A stretch of DNA of 64,000 bases from Morchella semilibera (lineage: Eukaryota; Ascomycota; Pezizomycetes; Pezizales; Morchellaceae): contig WBVU01000003.1 of assembly GCA_009192285.1 (NCBI GenBank), forward strand, positions 1,705,973 through 1,769,972. The letters run 5' to 3'. Both the position numbers and the translations under genes were made by a program. Shown in pieces: positions 27,201 to 39,946 of this stretch; position 1 is the stretch's first letter; each line of letters begins with the position of its first letter. A model generated the notes under the pieces. That model did not search any database, was not told the origin of the DNA, and worked only from the letters and a program-made list of their open reading frames with translations.

Positions 27201-29377
27201 TGCAGCGCCGTGACGACGAGGAACGAAAACTTCTTGATGAACGACGCCGCCATGGTCGGCGGGTTCTCCTTTGCGCCCAGGAGCGCGCTGGGCCCCGCGG
27301 TCCAGATGCGCTGAAACATGTTGAAGAGGTTTGCGACGGCCTCCATCAGCTCCGCGCTCACGATGATCTCCTTCGACCCCGCGTCGCTGAGCGTCTTTGT
27401 AAAGTGCGCCCAGAGGCTCTTGACGCCCCTGTCCGCCTCCTCCTTCCAGTGGCCGCGGCGGAGCGCCACCTCGAGGGTGTTGAGCACCAGCGCCGTGTTG
27501 GAGCGCACCCACTTGGGATCCAGGCGCGGGACGTCCTCCGGGGCCATTGGGGGCGCCGCGAGGACGCGGGTCTCCTGCCATGCGCGGGAACGGGTGGAGT
27601 CAAAGATTGCCGAGAGGATAGCGCACCCCTCGCCAACCTCCTCCTTGGACGAGAGGGCCATCTTCTCGACGAGGCCGACCACGACAAGGTCCCAGACGTC
27701 CGAGAGCTGCTTTGCGGACGCGGTGGGGCGGAAGCCGTAGTAGAGGAGGACGCTGACGTTCGCCATGGCCGCCTTGCGCGGCTTCTTTGTGTTTGAGTAT
27801 GCGTTCTTGGGGTCCAGGTACTGCTCGAGCGGCTTGCAGAGCAGCCCGAGGAGCTTGCGCGTGGTGTTGGGCCCAATGTTCATGCTGTAGATTAGCTTTG
27901 ACCATGCGACCTGGGCCTCGACCTTGACGTCCTTGTCGCTGACGTTGAAGCAGCCCTCGATGATGCGCAGCCAGGGCGTAAAGTACTCCCAGTGGTCGCC
28001 GAGCGTCTTTACGCACAGCAGCACGATGCCCCACATGCGCGCGACAAAGACGCCCTCGCCGTCGCGGATGAACTGGTCCAGCCGCTCCTTGATCGAGTCG
28101 AACATGCGCTTCCCCTTGATCTGGCGGCTAAAGATGTTTGTGAGCGTGCGGGGGACGGCCTTGTCGCGGCCCAGCACGCGCGACACCTCGGCGATGCAGA
28201 TGAGGGCGCGGTTGCGCACCTCGGTGACGCTGCTCAGGAGCCCGCCAAAGAGATTGTCCATCCAGTCGCTGATGCGCGCGGCCATCGTCAGCTTCGCCTG
28301 GTACAGCAGCTTGTAGTATATATCGATGCGCTCCTTTGTGATGCTCTTTCCCGTGACCCTGTCGTCGAGCGTCTCGAGCGCCGTCACGATGCGGGCGGCC
28401 CTCTCGGGGGTCATGACGCGCGGCGGAAACTTTTGCTGCGCGAGCAGGTGCAGGTTGTGGTTCACGATGATCTTTGGGGTTGTCGAGTCCTCGACGCGGG
28501 CGATGGCATGGTCGAGGAAGAATGCGGCGTCCGTGTCGTCCATTGCCTCGACGAGGCGCGGGGTCCATGCGAGGATGACGAGCAGCTTGATGGCCTGCTG
28601 GATGAGCTGGCTGTCTGTGTTTCCACCGTCCTCGAGCGTGGCGGACAGATCCCGGCGGATAAAGGCGCACAGGGCGGGCAGGTGCGTCTCGAGCGCGGGC
28701 AGGTCCGGGATCTCGTCGTAGGCCTTGAGAGTGTTGCTGAAGGTGATGTAGGTGTCGAGCTTCCTGCTGCGCTCCGGGGAGGCGAGGGCCGTGAGCACGC
28801 TCTCGAGCATGCTGGCGAAGCTTGTGAAGGTGTGAGCGGCGATGGGACGTCCGAGGGGCGAAGAAGGGTCCACTCCTGCTGCTGCTGCTGATGATTGTGG
28901 CACGGGAGAGGGTTTGAGGATGCCCTTGAGCGTCTTTGCGTCGATGAGGGTGCGGATGGGGGTGGAGGTGAGGGGGACGTCGGGCTTGTGATATTTAGTC
29001 CAGGGGGACCAGAGGACGCGCTTTTTCGGCTTGTCGACGAGCGAGGACTCTGACGAGGGGGGGGGCGACGACTCCGCGATGAGGATGTTTGAGTCTGTAG
29101 CTGCGAAGGGGTCCTTTGTGCTGCCACCTCCGGGGGCGGTGGTGGCAGAGGTTGTGGATTGAGAGGCCTTCTTTGAGCGGGGGGATTCACGGGGTGGAGT
29201 TGGGGGACGGGGGAGACCGTTGTTGTCTAGGGAACGGCGTTTTGGGGTTGTGACTGATGTGGAGGTGGCTGTGGCGGTGTTGGCGGCGGCGGTGGTGGTG
29301 GTGGTGGTTGTGATATTAGTGTTACCGGCAGTACTGGAGAAGAAGGGGGACTGGTCTGATGTGGCGTTGAGGACCAT
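24293..29377 (-). CDS. rif1: Telomere-associated protein Rif1
   Basis: Four exons (29377-26619, 26572-25957, 25899-25008, 24948-24293) with introns of 46, 57 and 59 nt give 1640 residues. Residues 1-160 are disordered and carry the two PP1-docking motifs of Rif1: RVLW at 120-123 and GILK at 152-155. From about 200 to 1100 runs the Rif1 N-terminal alpha-helical repeat domain, with recognisable blocks such as AIKLLVILAWTPRLVEAMDD, FPPRVMTPERA and FVARMWGIVLLCVKTLGDHW. The C-terminal part holds the conserved HMDSQIEFEHVDS and TEHQKEVKERQ block, an Asp/Glu- and Lys/Arg-rich tail and a final helix. Rif1 brings protein phosphatase 1 to chromatin, restrains origin firing, and acts at telomeres and in break repair. 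A 10-Pro run sits in the last exon. It is divergent from Ric8. Confidence 0.93.
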
Positions 29378-30438
29378 GATGGTGTAAGAGTGGGGGAGGG
29401 GGGGTGAGAGAGGGGGGTGAGAGAGGGAGTGAGCGATATCCTTCCAGTCACGATGTCATGAACGGGGGGGGAGTGTGACGCGACGGGGAGGGTACGTTGT
29501 CTGTATCAAGTAGGAAGTACCTGTAGCGTCAATCGAGGTGTGTGTGTGTGAAGAAGAGGAGGGGGGGTGAGTGAGTGAGTGAGTCTAGGTCTGACGATCT
29601 GTCGTGTGTGTGTGTGAGGGAGAGAATCAATCGATTGACGAAATGTGACACGATGGTTCAGTCTGTAGATATATCCTCGTCTGTAATTGCTAGCAAGCAG
29701 TGGACGGTAAAGACACGCTCCACGAGAGAGATCGCGATAGAATTAATTCTCGCGTACCAATTCTGGCGGCGCGTTGGATGCGCGCGAGACTTTGGATCAA
29801 TTTACTTTCCTTTTAGGGGGTGGTGGCTTGGCGTTGGTGCCGTGAGGAATCGCTCTCGATACATACATATTCATTTATCTACTACGGGGAGGAGACCTAG
29901 AGTGGAGTGTATATCGCTGCATGCACTTTCTATAGCAGAACTGACTGAGATGCGTAGAATGGTGGATGGCTCACGACTGCATAGAATGATGGGGTATACC
30001 TACTTGATGTATTGCAATATCCCACTCAGTCTCCGCACTCGAGTGAGTGCCCATGACCGGCAACGTCGTGCGAACAGTGTCGGTATGTCCAGTTGTGATA
30101 TTTGGCCCCCGGGTGCAATTAAAGTCTAGTAAACCGACAGTAGAGGTGCCTCAGTGCACCTTCAATGTTCCCCCCTTACCGTACTATTCATTACCCACCG
30201 CCATGAGACCATCTCTATACCTACAGTCAAGTCCCGCCATTATCATTGACACTGAGCTGTTCATGTATATGATCCTAAATGTACACACAAGTATCTCTAC
30301 ACAATTCATAAACAGGGCGGTTGCCTGAACCGTCATCATTCTCGTGTAACCCCACGAAGCGCTGTGGCGTCGCTCAACAACCCCAACCCCAACCCCAGCC
30401 CCAATATCACAACCCGCACCATCTACCCCACCGCACCA
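29378..30438. promoter_or_regulatory. Divergent promoter region between rif1 and ric8
   Basis: The two start codons face apart across 1061 bp. GT microsatellites lie near 29535-29620. A 184-codon frame starting at 29575 has no recognisable content, and no conserved TATA box is evident. Confidence 0.5.
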
Positions 30439-32009
30439 ATGGCCGCCCTCCCCCCCGCCGCCGCCCCCAAGCCCGGCGAACGTACCTCCCCCCTCCCCCC
30501 CCCTCTCCAACGCAGCTAACACCACGCAGCCAAATCCACCTCCGTCGCACGCCTCCTCTCCGTCCTCACCACAGAGCTCACGACCCCAACCCTCACCCCC
30601 GCGCGTAAGCCCCCGCCCCCCCCTCCACCCACACCCACTAACCCCCCACCCAGAACTCACCGCAACACTCGAGCACCTCAAGGTGCACGGCCGCGACCCC
30701 TCCGGCTGCAACGCAATCTTCGCCGACGACGTAAGTGCCCCCCCCCCCCCAACCCCGCGCAGCATCTCACCTCCGCCACAGGGAATCACCACACTCTGCA
30801 CCCACGCCTTCGGCGGCACCGGCGACAGCGCCACGTCGCGCGAGGCCCTGCGGGTCCTCGCCAACGCGCTCCTCCTCTCCCCGCCCTGCCGCGCCACATT
30901 CGTCCGGCTCGGCCACGCGCACTCCGCCGCCTCGCGGTTCAAGGTCCGTCCCCGCCGCCCCCCCACACACAGAGGTGCTAACAGCGCGGTAGACAGCGGA
31001 CACGGACGACGAGTTCCTCCTCTCGCGGGTCCTCTTCCTAGCCACGTTTGCGCCCCCGCTCCCAGAGGGCCTGCTCGACGGGCCGCTCCCGTCCGCGGTG
31101 GCCGCAGCGCTGTCCCGCCATGCCGCCGCAGCACCCGCGCACCCGCAGGCACTCACGGAGACGCTGAAGCTTCTCTTCAACCTCGGCCACCACACGCACT
31201 CGCCCACGCTGCTCCCATGCCTAGAGCCGCTCATGACCCTCCTAACCCGCACGCCGCTGCCCACGCCGCCGCTCCAAGGCCCCATCCCCCACCTCATCAA
31301 CGCGCCGCTGTCGCTCCCCCTCCCCGCCTCCTCCCCGCACCTCTTCCCCCCCGCGCCCCCCACCCCAATCGATAAACTCCTCGACATCCTCTCCGCCGCA
31401 ACACTGCACCTCGACGACGACGACGACGACGCCGCCATGGTCCCCCTCGTCACGCTGCTGCGGAAGCTGCTGGAGCTGCACCCGCCCCCGGAGGTGCTGT
31501 CGCACCTGCGGTCGCGCCTCCTCCCGGCCGCACACGAACGCGACGCCCCGCTGGGCGCGGGGGACTCCCTGCCCGCGCGCCTCCTCCGCCTTATGGCTGC
31601 GGCCGCCGCCCCAGACCTGCGCGGGCATGTCGCGGCACTGCTGTTCGAGCTCAGCGGCTGCGACCCGGACACGTTTGTCGCGAACGTCGGATACGGGTAT
31701 GCCGCTGGCTTTCTGGCGTCGCGGGGACTCGGCGCCAGTGCCGGTGCCGGGGGTGCCGGGGGCGGTGCCGGGGGAGGGGCCAGAGTGGGTGAGGCGGGGC
31801 GGGAGGTCAACCCCGTGACGGGCCAGTGGGTGGACACGGAGCCGGCCGTGGCCGACCCGTTCGCGGGGATGACGGCGGAGGAGAGGGAGCGCGAGGCGGA
31901 GCGCATGTTTGTGCTTTTTGAGCGGCTGCGGCGCACGGGGGTTGTGGAGGTTGCGGATCCGGTGCGGCAGGCGGTCGAGGAGGGGCGGTTTGAGGAGTTG
32001 GGGGAGTAG
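30439..32009 (+). CDS. ric8: Ric8/synembryn, G-alpha chaperone and exchange factor
   Basis: Five exons (30439-30481, 30530-30604, 30654-30730, 30782-30943, 30993-32009) with introns of about 48-51 nt give 457 residues, near the size of other fungal Ric8 proteins. The armadillo-like helical body includes HGRDPSGCNAIFADDGITTL, SREALRVLANALLL, LTETLKLLFNLGHH and VPLVTLLRKLLELHP. The C-terminal family signature is NPVTGQW, then DPFAGMTAEEREREAERMFV followed by LFERLRRTGVVEV. Ric8 folds and activates heterotrimeric G-protein alpha subunits in the cytosol and at the membrane; in moulds it supports growth and conidiation. The last exon is very GC-rich and has Gly/Ala and Pro low-complexity inserts. 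Confidence 0.9.
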
Positions 32010-33128
32010 TGTGTTTGTATGTATGTAGAGTAATGGATTTTGTGATTTTTTGTTAGTGTAGAGAGAAGAGAAGAGTAGTGTAGTGAGCAGAGTACTGTAG
32101 AGAGCAGTGTAGAGAGCAGAGTAGGGAATATACAGCAGCACTAAAGCCCATCAGACAGGCGGGCATATCACCAGCACCGAGGCCCGCAGCACAGGCGATC
32201 ACTCGTGCCAAGCCCCGTCCCACCCGCCCAGATAACTCGCCCGTACACATACCCCTGTTTCAATGCCGCCAGCTAGTGTTGTGTGTGGGTCAATGATCAC
32301 GGTGGGTGCGAGTGATGGGCTGTGAATGGGATCCGCGCCATACAATACAACCCCCTGTTGCTAGCAGCTGTGTGCGGGGTAGAGAGCTGGGTGCCTATGT
32401 ATGTACCCCGGGGGCCCCTAAAGTGATGCAACGAGCTCAATATTCTGGTGTCGCGATCACTACCAAAGCTAGGCTCAGTCAATTTTTTCCATTAGTATTT
32501 CCATTTACTATTATTATATAGCTCCGCCTAATGCCAACATATATAAATTACTTCCCAACTTTTGGGCATGGTGGCCAGTAGCTGCGAAATTAGTGGTTTC
32601 TGTCGCCGTTGCATCACTTTGAGGACCCCCGGGGTACATGTATGTATGTACCGCCACCAGCCAGTGCTGGACTCTGCTGTAGAGTGGTGGCGGTGGTGGT
32701 GGTGGTGGTGGTGGTGGTGGGAGAGGTGTGTGTGTGTATAGGTGTAATGAGTGGTGGGTATGGATATGTTTGCGTAGACTACCCGGTATGTATGTATAAG
32801 GATAGTCGCCCTGTAATTATAAAGGGTATGTGGCTATGGTTATGGTCCTTGGGCTTTGCTCATGCGAAATCACTCGTGGTGCCCTATAAAGGTACCGATC
32901 TTTAATTGGCCCGATGTGCCTTACTCGACTGTAGATAAACTAGGTGTGGAGCTCCCCGGCCAGGACAGCGATAATCAAGCGTCAAGACCAAACCGCCAAC
33001 AAAAAAGATATTCATATTTCTCAAGCTACACATAACCTAAGCTAAACTCACAACCTCGAGATATCCCCCTCCCCGCACAGATGGAGACTTTTACGCCCGC
33101 GCCCATCTCCCCTCCCCGGGTCCGCCCG
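32010..33128. other. Convergent 3' intergenic region, ric8 / epimerase
   Basis: It contains an imperfect AGAG/AGCAG repeat (32060-32125), the 33-bp inverted repeat described separately, and a GGT microsatellite at 32686-32720. No coding signal. Confidence 0.6.
32401..32639. repeat. 239-bp element bounded by 33-bp inverted repeats (possible MITE)
   Basis: The left arm 32401-32433 and right arm 32607-32639 are inverted copies with three mismatches; both contain ATGTACCCCGGGGG and AAAGTGATGCAACG. The 173-bp interior has no open frame. I could not define a clean target-site duplication: flanks are TATG/GTATG-like on both sides but inside a repetitive TATGTATG context. It could be a non-autonomous DNA transposon or a transcribed hairpin. 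Confidence 0.6.
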
Positions 33129-34292
33129 TCAAAGATGGACGACCGCACCCGCCTCCCACACATTCTGCGGCTCCAGCTTGTGCCATTTCGAGACTGCGCC
33201 CGCCTCAATGCAGACTACACGATCCCCTCTGATCAGCACACGACCCTCACAGTGTGGGGTCTCAACTTACTCATATTCTTATATCCATCGCTCGGGCCAA
33301 AGTCGTCTATCTTCGCGCAGTTCTCCCACGGGTTCCACACGACCACATCCTCCAGGTTTGACCTCTCGACGCGGTAGAGCGGGGTGCCAGCGCTCTTGAC
33401 CACCACGGACCCAGGCACATCCTTATACACCCTGTCGACCTCGCCCTGGACCGAGAGCTCCGGGGTCTCCTGCGTGGCCTCTGTCTGCGTGACCTTGCAC
33501 CTGTAGGCAATGTCCTTGAGGCCCTCGACGCTCACGTTGCCCACGTTGGCCACGCGCAGGTACGTGTGGAAGAGCACGTTGAAGTCGAACGTGTCGTTGC
33601 CCTCGTTGCGCACCAGGATCTTGGTCTCCAGGCTCGTGCGCGTCAGCGTCACAGAGTAGATCAGCCCAAAGGCGTACGGCCAGGCTTTGCGCAGGTCAAC
33701 GGTGAGGTTCTCGGGCCCGAGGCCAAAGTCTACCTGGATCGAGGCCTCGCTCTCGCTGGTCTTGCCGAGCAGCTCCCACTTGCAGATGCGGGCGAAGCCG
33801 TGCTGCGCGAGGGCTGCGGTCGCGCCCTCGGTGGACTTGCCGAATACCTGGGGGCTACTGTCAGCAGTGTAGGGGCTAGCTAGCACTGGGGGAGAAAAGA
33901 CGTACGGGGAATACAACTGGGATTCCGCCACGGACAGCCTTGGACCCGTCTGTTGGGTGCTTGTTAGCATGTGGCTGGGCTGGCTATAATTGCGCTGGCT
34001 CTAGAGGGGGGCGGCAGGGCTTTCATACCAAGGTGTGCCTTCTCACTCAGGAAGAGCTTCTCCTCCCCGCCCGCAACCCAAGAGACAACCGTCGCGCCGT
34101 AGAGTAATATATCCGCCGACTCCCCCGACGGCAACGACAACTATATACACACAACCAATCAGCCCACCACCACCGCCAAAGGAAGCAATCCATGCATACC
34201 TTCACCCTCCCATTCTCGACGCTCATCCCGCCGTGCGCAGAGGCGCCTCCGGGGCTGACGGGGATGGGAGCGGGCTTCTTGCGTTCGACCAT
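33129..34292 (-). CDS. Glucose-6-phosphate 1-epimerase (hexose-6-phosphate mutarotase)
   Basis: Five exons (34292-34200, 34140-34029, 33949-33906, 33847-33271, 33214-33129) give 303 residues, matching yeast YMR099C in size. The galactose-mutarotase-like beta-sandwich is evident: LPSGESADILLYGATVVSWV, KLFLSEKAHLDGSKAVRGGI, FPVFGKS, then HGFAR with the likely catalytic His, NPWENCAK, and ICIEAGAV with the likely catalytic Glu in the last exon. The enzyme interconverts the alpha and beta anomers of hexose 6-phosphates in the cytosol. Exon 3 is only 44 nt. The last splice (intron 33270-33215) is needed to reach the catalytic Glu; read-through would end the protein early. Confidence 0.92.
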
Positions 34293-35318
34293 GTTTTATT
34301 GTTTTTTTATTTATTTATATATATAGGTGCAGAGATGAGGATGAGGAATAAGGGATGAGGATGAGGGGGGGAGGTTATGTATGAATGGTAGGAGATATTA
34401 CATTATTCTCGAGTGTGGTACCCCGCCATCATGTCATTGATGCAAGAGCTCTCTCTGGGTTAGTGCTGGGCGGATCCTTTGGTGTGTGTAACGGGCCCTT
34501 CCCCGTCGATCATGCCGTATCGGGTTAGGGCGTTCCCCGAGTAAGCAGAGGCGCCAAGCTTCAACTTCAGCGGCCAAATTTATAGAAACAGGTAAATCTA
34601 CCGCGCGAGATCATGTAAATTGATTTCAGTTACAGCCCGAGGACATCACAAGAATTCCGCTGTGTTCTTTCTCCTGCTATTCTAGTATGGAGGGGCGTGT
34701 GTGTGTGGGATCGATCCGTGGTGGGATTGACCGGAGGGAGCGACGTCTGGGCGCGCAGTGGGAAACTGGGAATGCCTTGACTTGGACGATACATGTGCCT
34801 CTGCAGACATGGAGGTGTACTCGGGTGCTTTACAGCTAGATCCCCATTCACTCTTGTTTCAGCTGGAAACAGCCACTGAAAGCGTATCCACATAACCGTT
34901 TTATATCGTGACATACATACATACTAGGTTTTTTGGGGGGATATTTGCTGCTCGGTCGGCTGTACCCCAATTATCACCGAAGAAAGCTACATGTATGTAT
35001 ATAGTAGAGCGTACTTACTGGCAGCTAGAGTATCTCCATAGACTACATGTAGCTACAGTTAATTGTTAGCAGATATGTACCCTCCCCCGCAATAAATTAT
35101 TCCGATCATTGACACTCCACTCCATTCCCGCCCACCCCCCCCCCAGTACTCCCTCATCCCTCATCGATCCCGGCCCCAACACCCATCCTCCTCCTTAGAC
35201 TAGCTCAGTCTCTATTAGACTCACTCTCACCCCTAGAGCAGACTAACTACAATACAACCTTTTTTTTCCTACCCAATTTGGCCATATAATAGGGTTAGGG
35301 CTACAACTCCCCCAATCA
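34293..35318. promoter_or_regulatory. Divergent promoter region between epimerase and isoleucyl-tRNA synthetase
   Basis: A 1.0-kb region between two outward-facing starts. TACATGTA octamers at 34988-34995 and 35044-35051. A TA-rich tract (TTTATTTATTTATATATATA) sits just upstream of the epimerase start. No gene seen. Confidence 0.5.
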
Positions 35319-38300
35319 ATGCCTGCCCCCAAAAGAGCCTCACCCACAAATTCCACCGCCAACGCAACCCCCACCAACAGCCCCACCACCACCACAAACA
35401 GCACCACCACCACAGGCGCGGCCATGAACCGACTCAACCCCGCCCTCCTCAAGCCCGGCGCCCTCAAAGGCAGTCTCCGCCTCCCCAAGAGCACCCTCCC
35501 CATGCGGCCCGCGGCCCGCACCACCCCACTCTCCCGCGCCCTGCTCTCCCGCTGCTCGGAGGAGCTCTATCAATGGCAAGTATGTTACCACCTACCACCT
35601 ACCACCACCACCACCCCACCCCAAACTGACAAACAGGTAGAGCAAGCACCTCCCGGCGGAAAACTCGTTCGTCCTCCACGATGGCCCGCCGTACGCGAAT
35701 GGAGAACTGCACCTGGGACATGCCCTCAACAAGATCTTGAAGGACATGATAGGGCGCTACCAGATCCTCGCCGGAAGACGCCTGTGCTATATCCCGGGGT
35801 GGGACTGCCACGGACTCCCAATTGAGCTGAAGGCGCTGCAGGCGCTGCAGCCCCCTGCCGCTACCGCCGCCGCCGCTACCACCAAGAAGAAGGCGAAAGA
35901 GACCACAGCGGCCGAGGCCGCCGAAACGGGCAAGAGCATGCCGCCAGCGGAGCTGCGACGGCTCGCCGCGCAGCTCGCGCGCACGACGGTGGAGGCGCAG
36001 AAGGAGGGCTTCAAGAGCTGGGGGGTCATGGGCGACTGGGAGAATGCGTATCGGACGCTGGACCCCGGGTACGAGGTTGAGCAGCTGCGCGTGTTTAGGG
36101 AAATGCTGGCGAAAGGATTGGTGTATCGGCGGTTCAAGCCCGTATGGTGGAGCCCATCGTCGGGGACGGCGCTGGCGGAGGCCGAGCTGGAGTATGATGA
36201 GAATTATGCGAGTACGGCGGCCTTCGTCAAGTTTCCGGTTGTGCGCGGGGGTTCGGGGGGGACACTGGAGGCGCAGTTCCCGGGGCTGGCGGCGGCGATA
36301 TGGACGACGACGCCGTGGACAGTGCCGTCGAATAGGGCGATTGCTGTTGGGCCGGCGATGGAGTACTCGGTACTTAGGAGTGAGAAGTACGGGTATCTTC
36401 TTGTTGCGAGTGAGCGAGTAGAGACGCTCATGGGCTTCCTGGAGGGCGAGACGGCGGTTGTCCGGTCGGGAATTCTGGGCGAGGAGCTCGTGGGAATTAA
36501 GTATACGCACCCGCTGCTGAAGGAGTCGCCGCAGCAACCCATTATCGCCGCCGACTTTGTCACCGCCGACTCCGGCACGGGTCTCGTCCACTGCGCGCCA
36601 GGCCACGGAGCAGACGACTACCTGGTATGCCTCAAGCACTCGATCACGCCCTTCTCCCCCGTCGACGCCAACGGGCGCTACACGGACGACGTCCGCCCGT
36701 TCGGCGAACACCTCCACGGCTTGCATGTCATCAAGAAGGGCACCCCCGCCGTCCTCGACCTACTAAAGAACAGCGGCGACCTCATCGCTGTCCAGGAGAG
36801 ATACCGCCACAAGTACCCTCTCGACTGGCGCACCAAGCAGCCCGTTATCGTCCGCGCGACAGCGCAGTGGTTCGCGGACGTCGACGCTATCAAGGCGCCT
36901 GCTGTCGATGCCCTGACTAACGTCCGGTTCGTCCCTGATACGGGCCGGTCGAGGCTCACGTCGTTTGTGCAGGGGCGCTCGGAATGGTGCATCTCGCGCC
37001 AGCGCGCATGGGGGGTTCCCATCCCCGCGCTCTACGATGCAGAGACCGGCGAACCGCTGCTATCCGTCGAGAGCGTCGACCACGTCATCTCGGTCATCCA
37101 GGAGCGTGGCACCGACGCCTGGTGGAGCGACCCCGCCGACGACGTCGCCTGGGTGCCAGAGGCAAACCGTAACGACGGCAAGAAGTATGTGCGCGGGACA
37201 GAGACGATGGACGTCTGGTTCGACAGTGGGACGAGCTGGGCAGCGCTGAAGGCGCGCATCGGGGAGCGGCCCGCCGGGCGCCCGTTGGCAGATCTGGTGC
37301 TCGAGGGGAGCGACCAGCACCGCGGATGGTTCCAGAGCTCGCTGCTGACGAGTGTTGCGTGCCGCGGCGTGAAGCCGTATGCGGCCGTACTGACACACGG
37401 GTTCTGCATGGATTCGAAGGGGAAGAAGATGTCGAAGTCGCTGGGCAACGTGATTGCACCGGAGGATATCATCGAGGGCCGGATACCGAAGGGGAAGGCG
37501 CAGGCCGGGGGTGGAGTGGATGCGCTGAGGCTGTGGGTGGCGTGCGCGGACTATACGAAGGATGTGGTGGTGGGAGAGGGCGTGCTGACGGAGGTCAATG
37601 AGGTATTGAGGAAATGGAGGGTGACGGCGAGGTTTTTATGTGGGAATTTGGAGGGGTGGGATGGCGAGGAGGTAGCGTATGAGGAGTTGACGAAGGTCAG
37701 TGGTATTGTTGCGGTTGTGTGAGGGTGAGTGAAACTAATCGGAGGGTGAGGATAGATCGATCAGTATGCCCTTGCACAGCTGTATAAAGTCAACAAGACC
37801 ACAGAGGACGCATACAACAACTACCAGTTCAATAAAGGTAAGCACACACCTTCTCTAGGCATCTACCACTTCCTAGTTTCCCCACCTCACCTCCCTCAGC
37901 CCTACACACCGAGTGATATCCTATGATCCACTAATTCCCCCCCCCCCCCCCACAGCTGTCACTGCCATTATGAACTACACAACCCTCGACCTCTCCGCAT
38001 TCTACCTCGACGTCATCAAAGACCGCATCTATTCGGACCCCATCACCTCCCTGAGTCGCCGCAGCGCACAAACAGTCATGTACCATATTCTGCGCAGCTA
38101 CCTGTCGATGCTAGCGCCCGTCGTACCGCTGCTGACGGAGGAGATCTGGGATAACACACCAACGGCCGTGAAGGCGGAAGCTGTGAGTCCGTCGAGGTTG
38201 GGCTGGTATAAACCCGAGGAGAAATGGAACAATGAGGCCCTGGTTAGCCAGTTTGAGGTCCTGGAGGGGGTGCATAAGATAGTTAGGGCGGGGGTGGAGA

Positions 38301-38814
38301 ATGGGAAGGCGGGGGGGTAGGCTTCATTTCCCTTTTTTCCCTCTTGTTGCTGTTGGCGGTGTTGAGGGAGGTGGTTACTGAAGAGTTTATAGGGTCCTGA
38401 AAGTCAACCTCCAGTCGTCAGTCGTGATCGTAGCCCCCGAAGGCTCAAAATCCCGTCTCGTCCTTGATAAATACGGTAAACCCCCCCCCCCCCTCTTTCT
38501 CCCCCCAAGTATATAAAAAATCCCAACTGACAAACTAATCATTACCAGCCGACGAGCTCGCCAACCTCTTTATTGTCTCTGGCGTCGAAATCTCCAGCAC
38601 CGTCCCCTCCGCGGAAAGTAGCTCGCCCTGGAGGTACATAGAGGCAACAACACTGCTCGGCGACGACTGCCACGTTGTGGTGAGGCCAGCGCAGGGCCGT
38701 AAATGTACCCGTTGCTGGGTCTACACGGCACACGAGGAGGGTGGAATATGTGAGAGGTGCGAGGGCACGCTGAGGAGTTATCCGAAGGAGGAGTTTGAGG
38801 CACTATTTGCATAA
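35319..38814 (+). CDS. ISM1: Isoleucyl-tRNA synthetase, mitochondrial type
   Basis: Six exons (35319-35579, 35641-37695, 37765-37837, 37956-38316, 38393-38475, 38549-38814) give 1032 residues. Class I signatures are HLGH at residues 111-114 within DGPPYANGELHLGHALNKIL, GWDCHGLPIE, the editing-domain piece TTPWTVPSNRAIA, WCISRQRAWGVPIP, and KMSKS at 683-687. The C-terminus ends with a CTRCW...CERC zinc-binding module found in bacterial and mitochondrial IleRS but not in the cytosolic enzyme. The first 85 residues are basic and rich in Ser/Thr/Pro, suiting a mitochondrial presequence; the second Met (residue 36) may be the true start. It charges mitochondrial tRNA-Ile. A Lys/Ala-rich insert follows the HIGH region. 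Confidence 0.93.
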
Positions 38815-39946
38815 GGGGGGGGGGGTTTGTATTCTTATATTTTTTTTTTGTATATATCTAGATCATTGGTGAGCCTTTTTTTTCCTCTCTTGTATTATAG
38901 ATAGTAAGTACTCTAGATATGTAGTAGTAGTACATGGCCAGATAAGCAAGTAGCTGTAGGTATCGTAGATGGATGGATGCGTAGATTGTGGATGCGTAGA
39001 TGGTGGATGGATGGATGATTATTCTCTCTTCTCCCAACAATTAATCCCTACCTCTATGTACCTATGTGTAGGTAAATGTGAGTATGTACATGTAGGTGCT
39101 CACATGTACCCAAATGTGCTCCTGCTATTGCTATATGTTGTTGTGCGACCTGAGTGGGAAAGCTGTTGAGCTTGAGCTATGCGCATGTTTTTGTTGTTGA
39201 GCTAACCCACACCCAAGCACCCAAGGTCCTGACCCCACAGTAATTTCAGTCAGTCAGTCAGTCAGTGCCCCCCCCCCTCGTGATACCGTGTTGACTGGTG
39301 CAACTACGTCAACCAGCAAAGCGATCTTCGCTTTTCTTTTCCCCCTGCCGATTTCACACACACACACACCACACACGCACCAGTTTAGCCGCAGTAGGTA
39401 GGCAACGTATCATATGTCCTGCCCCGGTTCGGTTCCTTATTCGATAGGTGTGAGTGCGGAGAGAGAGAGATGAGATCCAGCCCGTTGCAGCGGTCCGTCT
39501 ATCAATCAATCAATCAAAGAAGAAAAGGAATAATAGGAAAGGAATGGCTATCAGCGGTAAAATAGGATAGTATTGGTAGTAGTAGTGGTAGTTGTAACTA
39601 CTTGTAGCTACATGTAGTATATGTAGTTTGTTGTACCTGCACGGCCGACACAAGGCTCTATATGATCTTCCTATCTCATCCATTCATCCATCCCCCCAAC
39701 CAACCACTCTCTCTCCTACTCTCTCTTCTAATCTCTACGTCGTCGTCGTAATCGTCTTCTCCTCTCTTCCTCCTTCCACATCTCTCTCTCTCTCTCTCCA
39801 ACTCGCCACCCTTCACTTTCATCCTCCCCCATCATCCATCCCCTTACCTCATCTAAGTACTTCACTCACTCACACTCACGTATCAAATCAAATCCACACA
39901 ACAACACTTAGCCCAACCACCTTCTCGGGTTCAAGGTTAGGCATCC
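38815..39946. other. Intergenic between IleRS and ABC transporter
   Basis: Same-strand spacer of 1.1 kb, likely IleRS 3' end plus the transporter promoter. It has GGATG repeats near 38967-39015, TACATGTA at 39087-39094 and 39609-39616, a (CA)n tract near 39357-39376 and a long CT-rich leader from 39700 to 39850, typical of highly expressed fungal genes. Confidence 0.55.

Noticed and set aside
26072-27796. 574-codon plus-strand frame opposite rif1
   Set aside because: Antisense shadow of a GC-rich Rif1 exon; no domains.
29575-30129. 184-codon frame between rif1 and ric8
   Set aside because: No ATG-initiated, domain-bearing protein; part of a divergent promoter with GT microsatellites.
30184-31152. 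322-codon minus-strand frame opposite ric8
   Set aside because: Antisense shadow caused by GC-rich third positions; the Ric8 exon chain is well supported.
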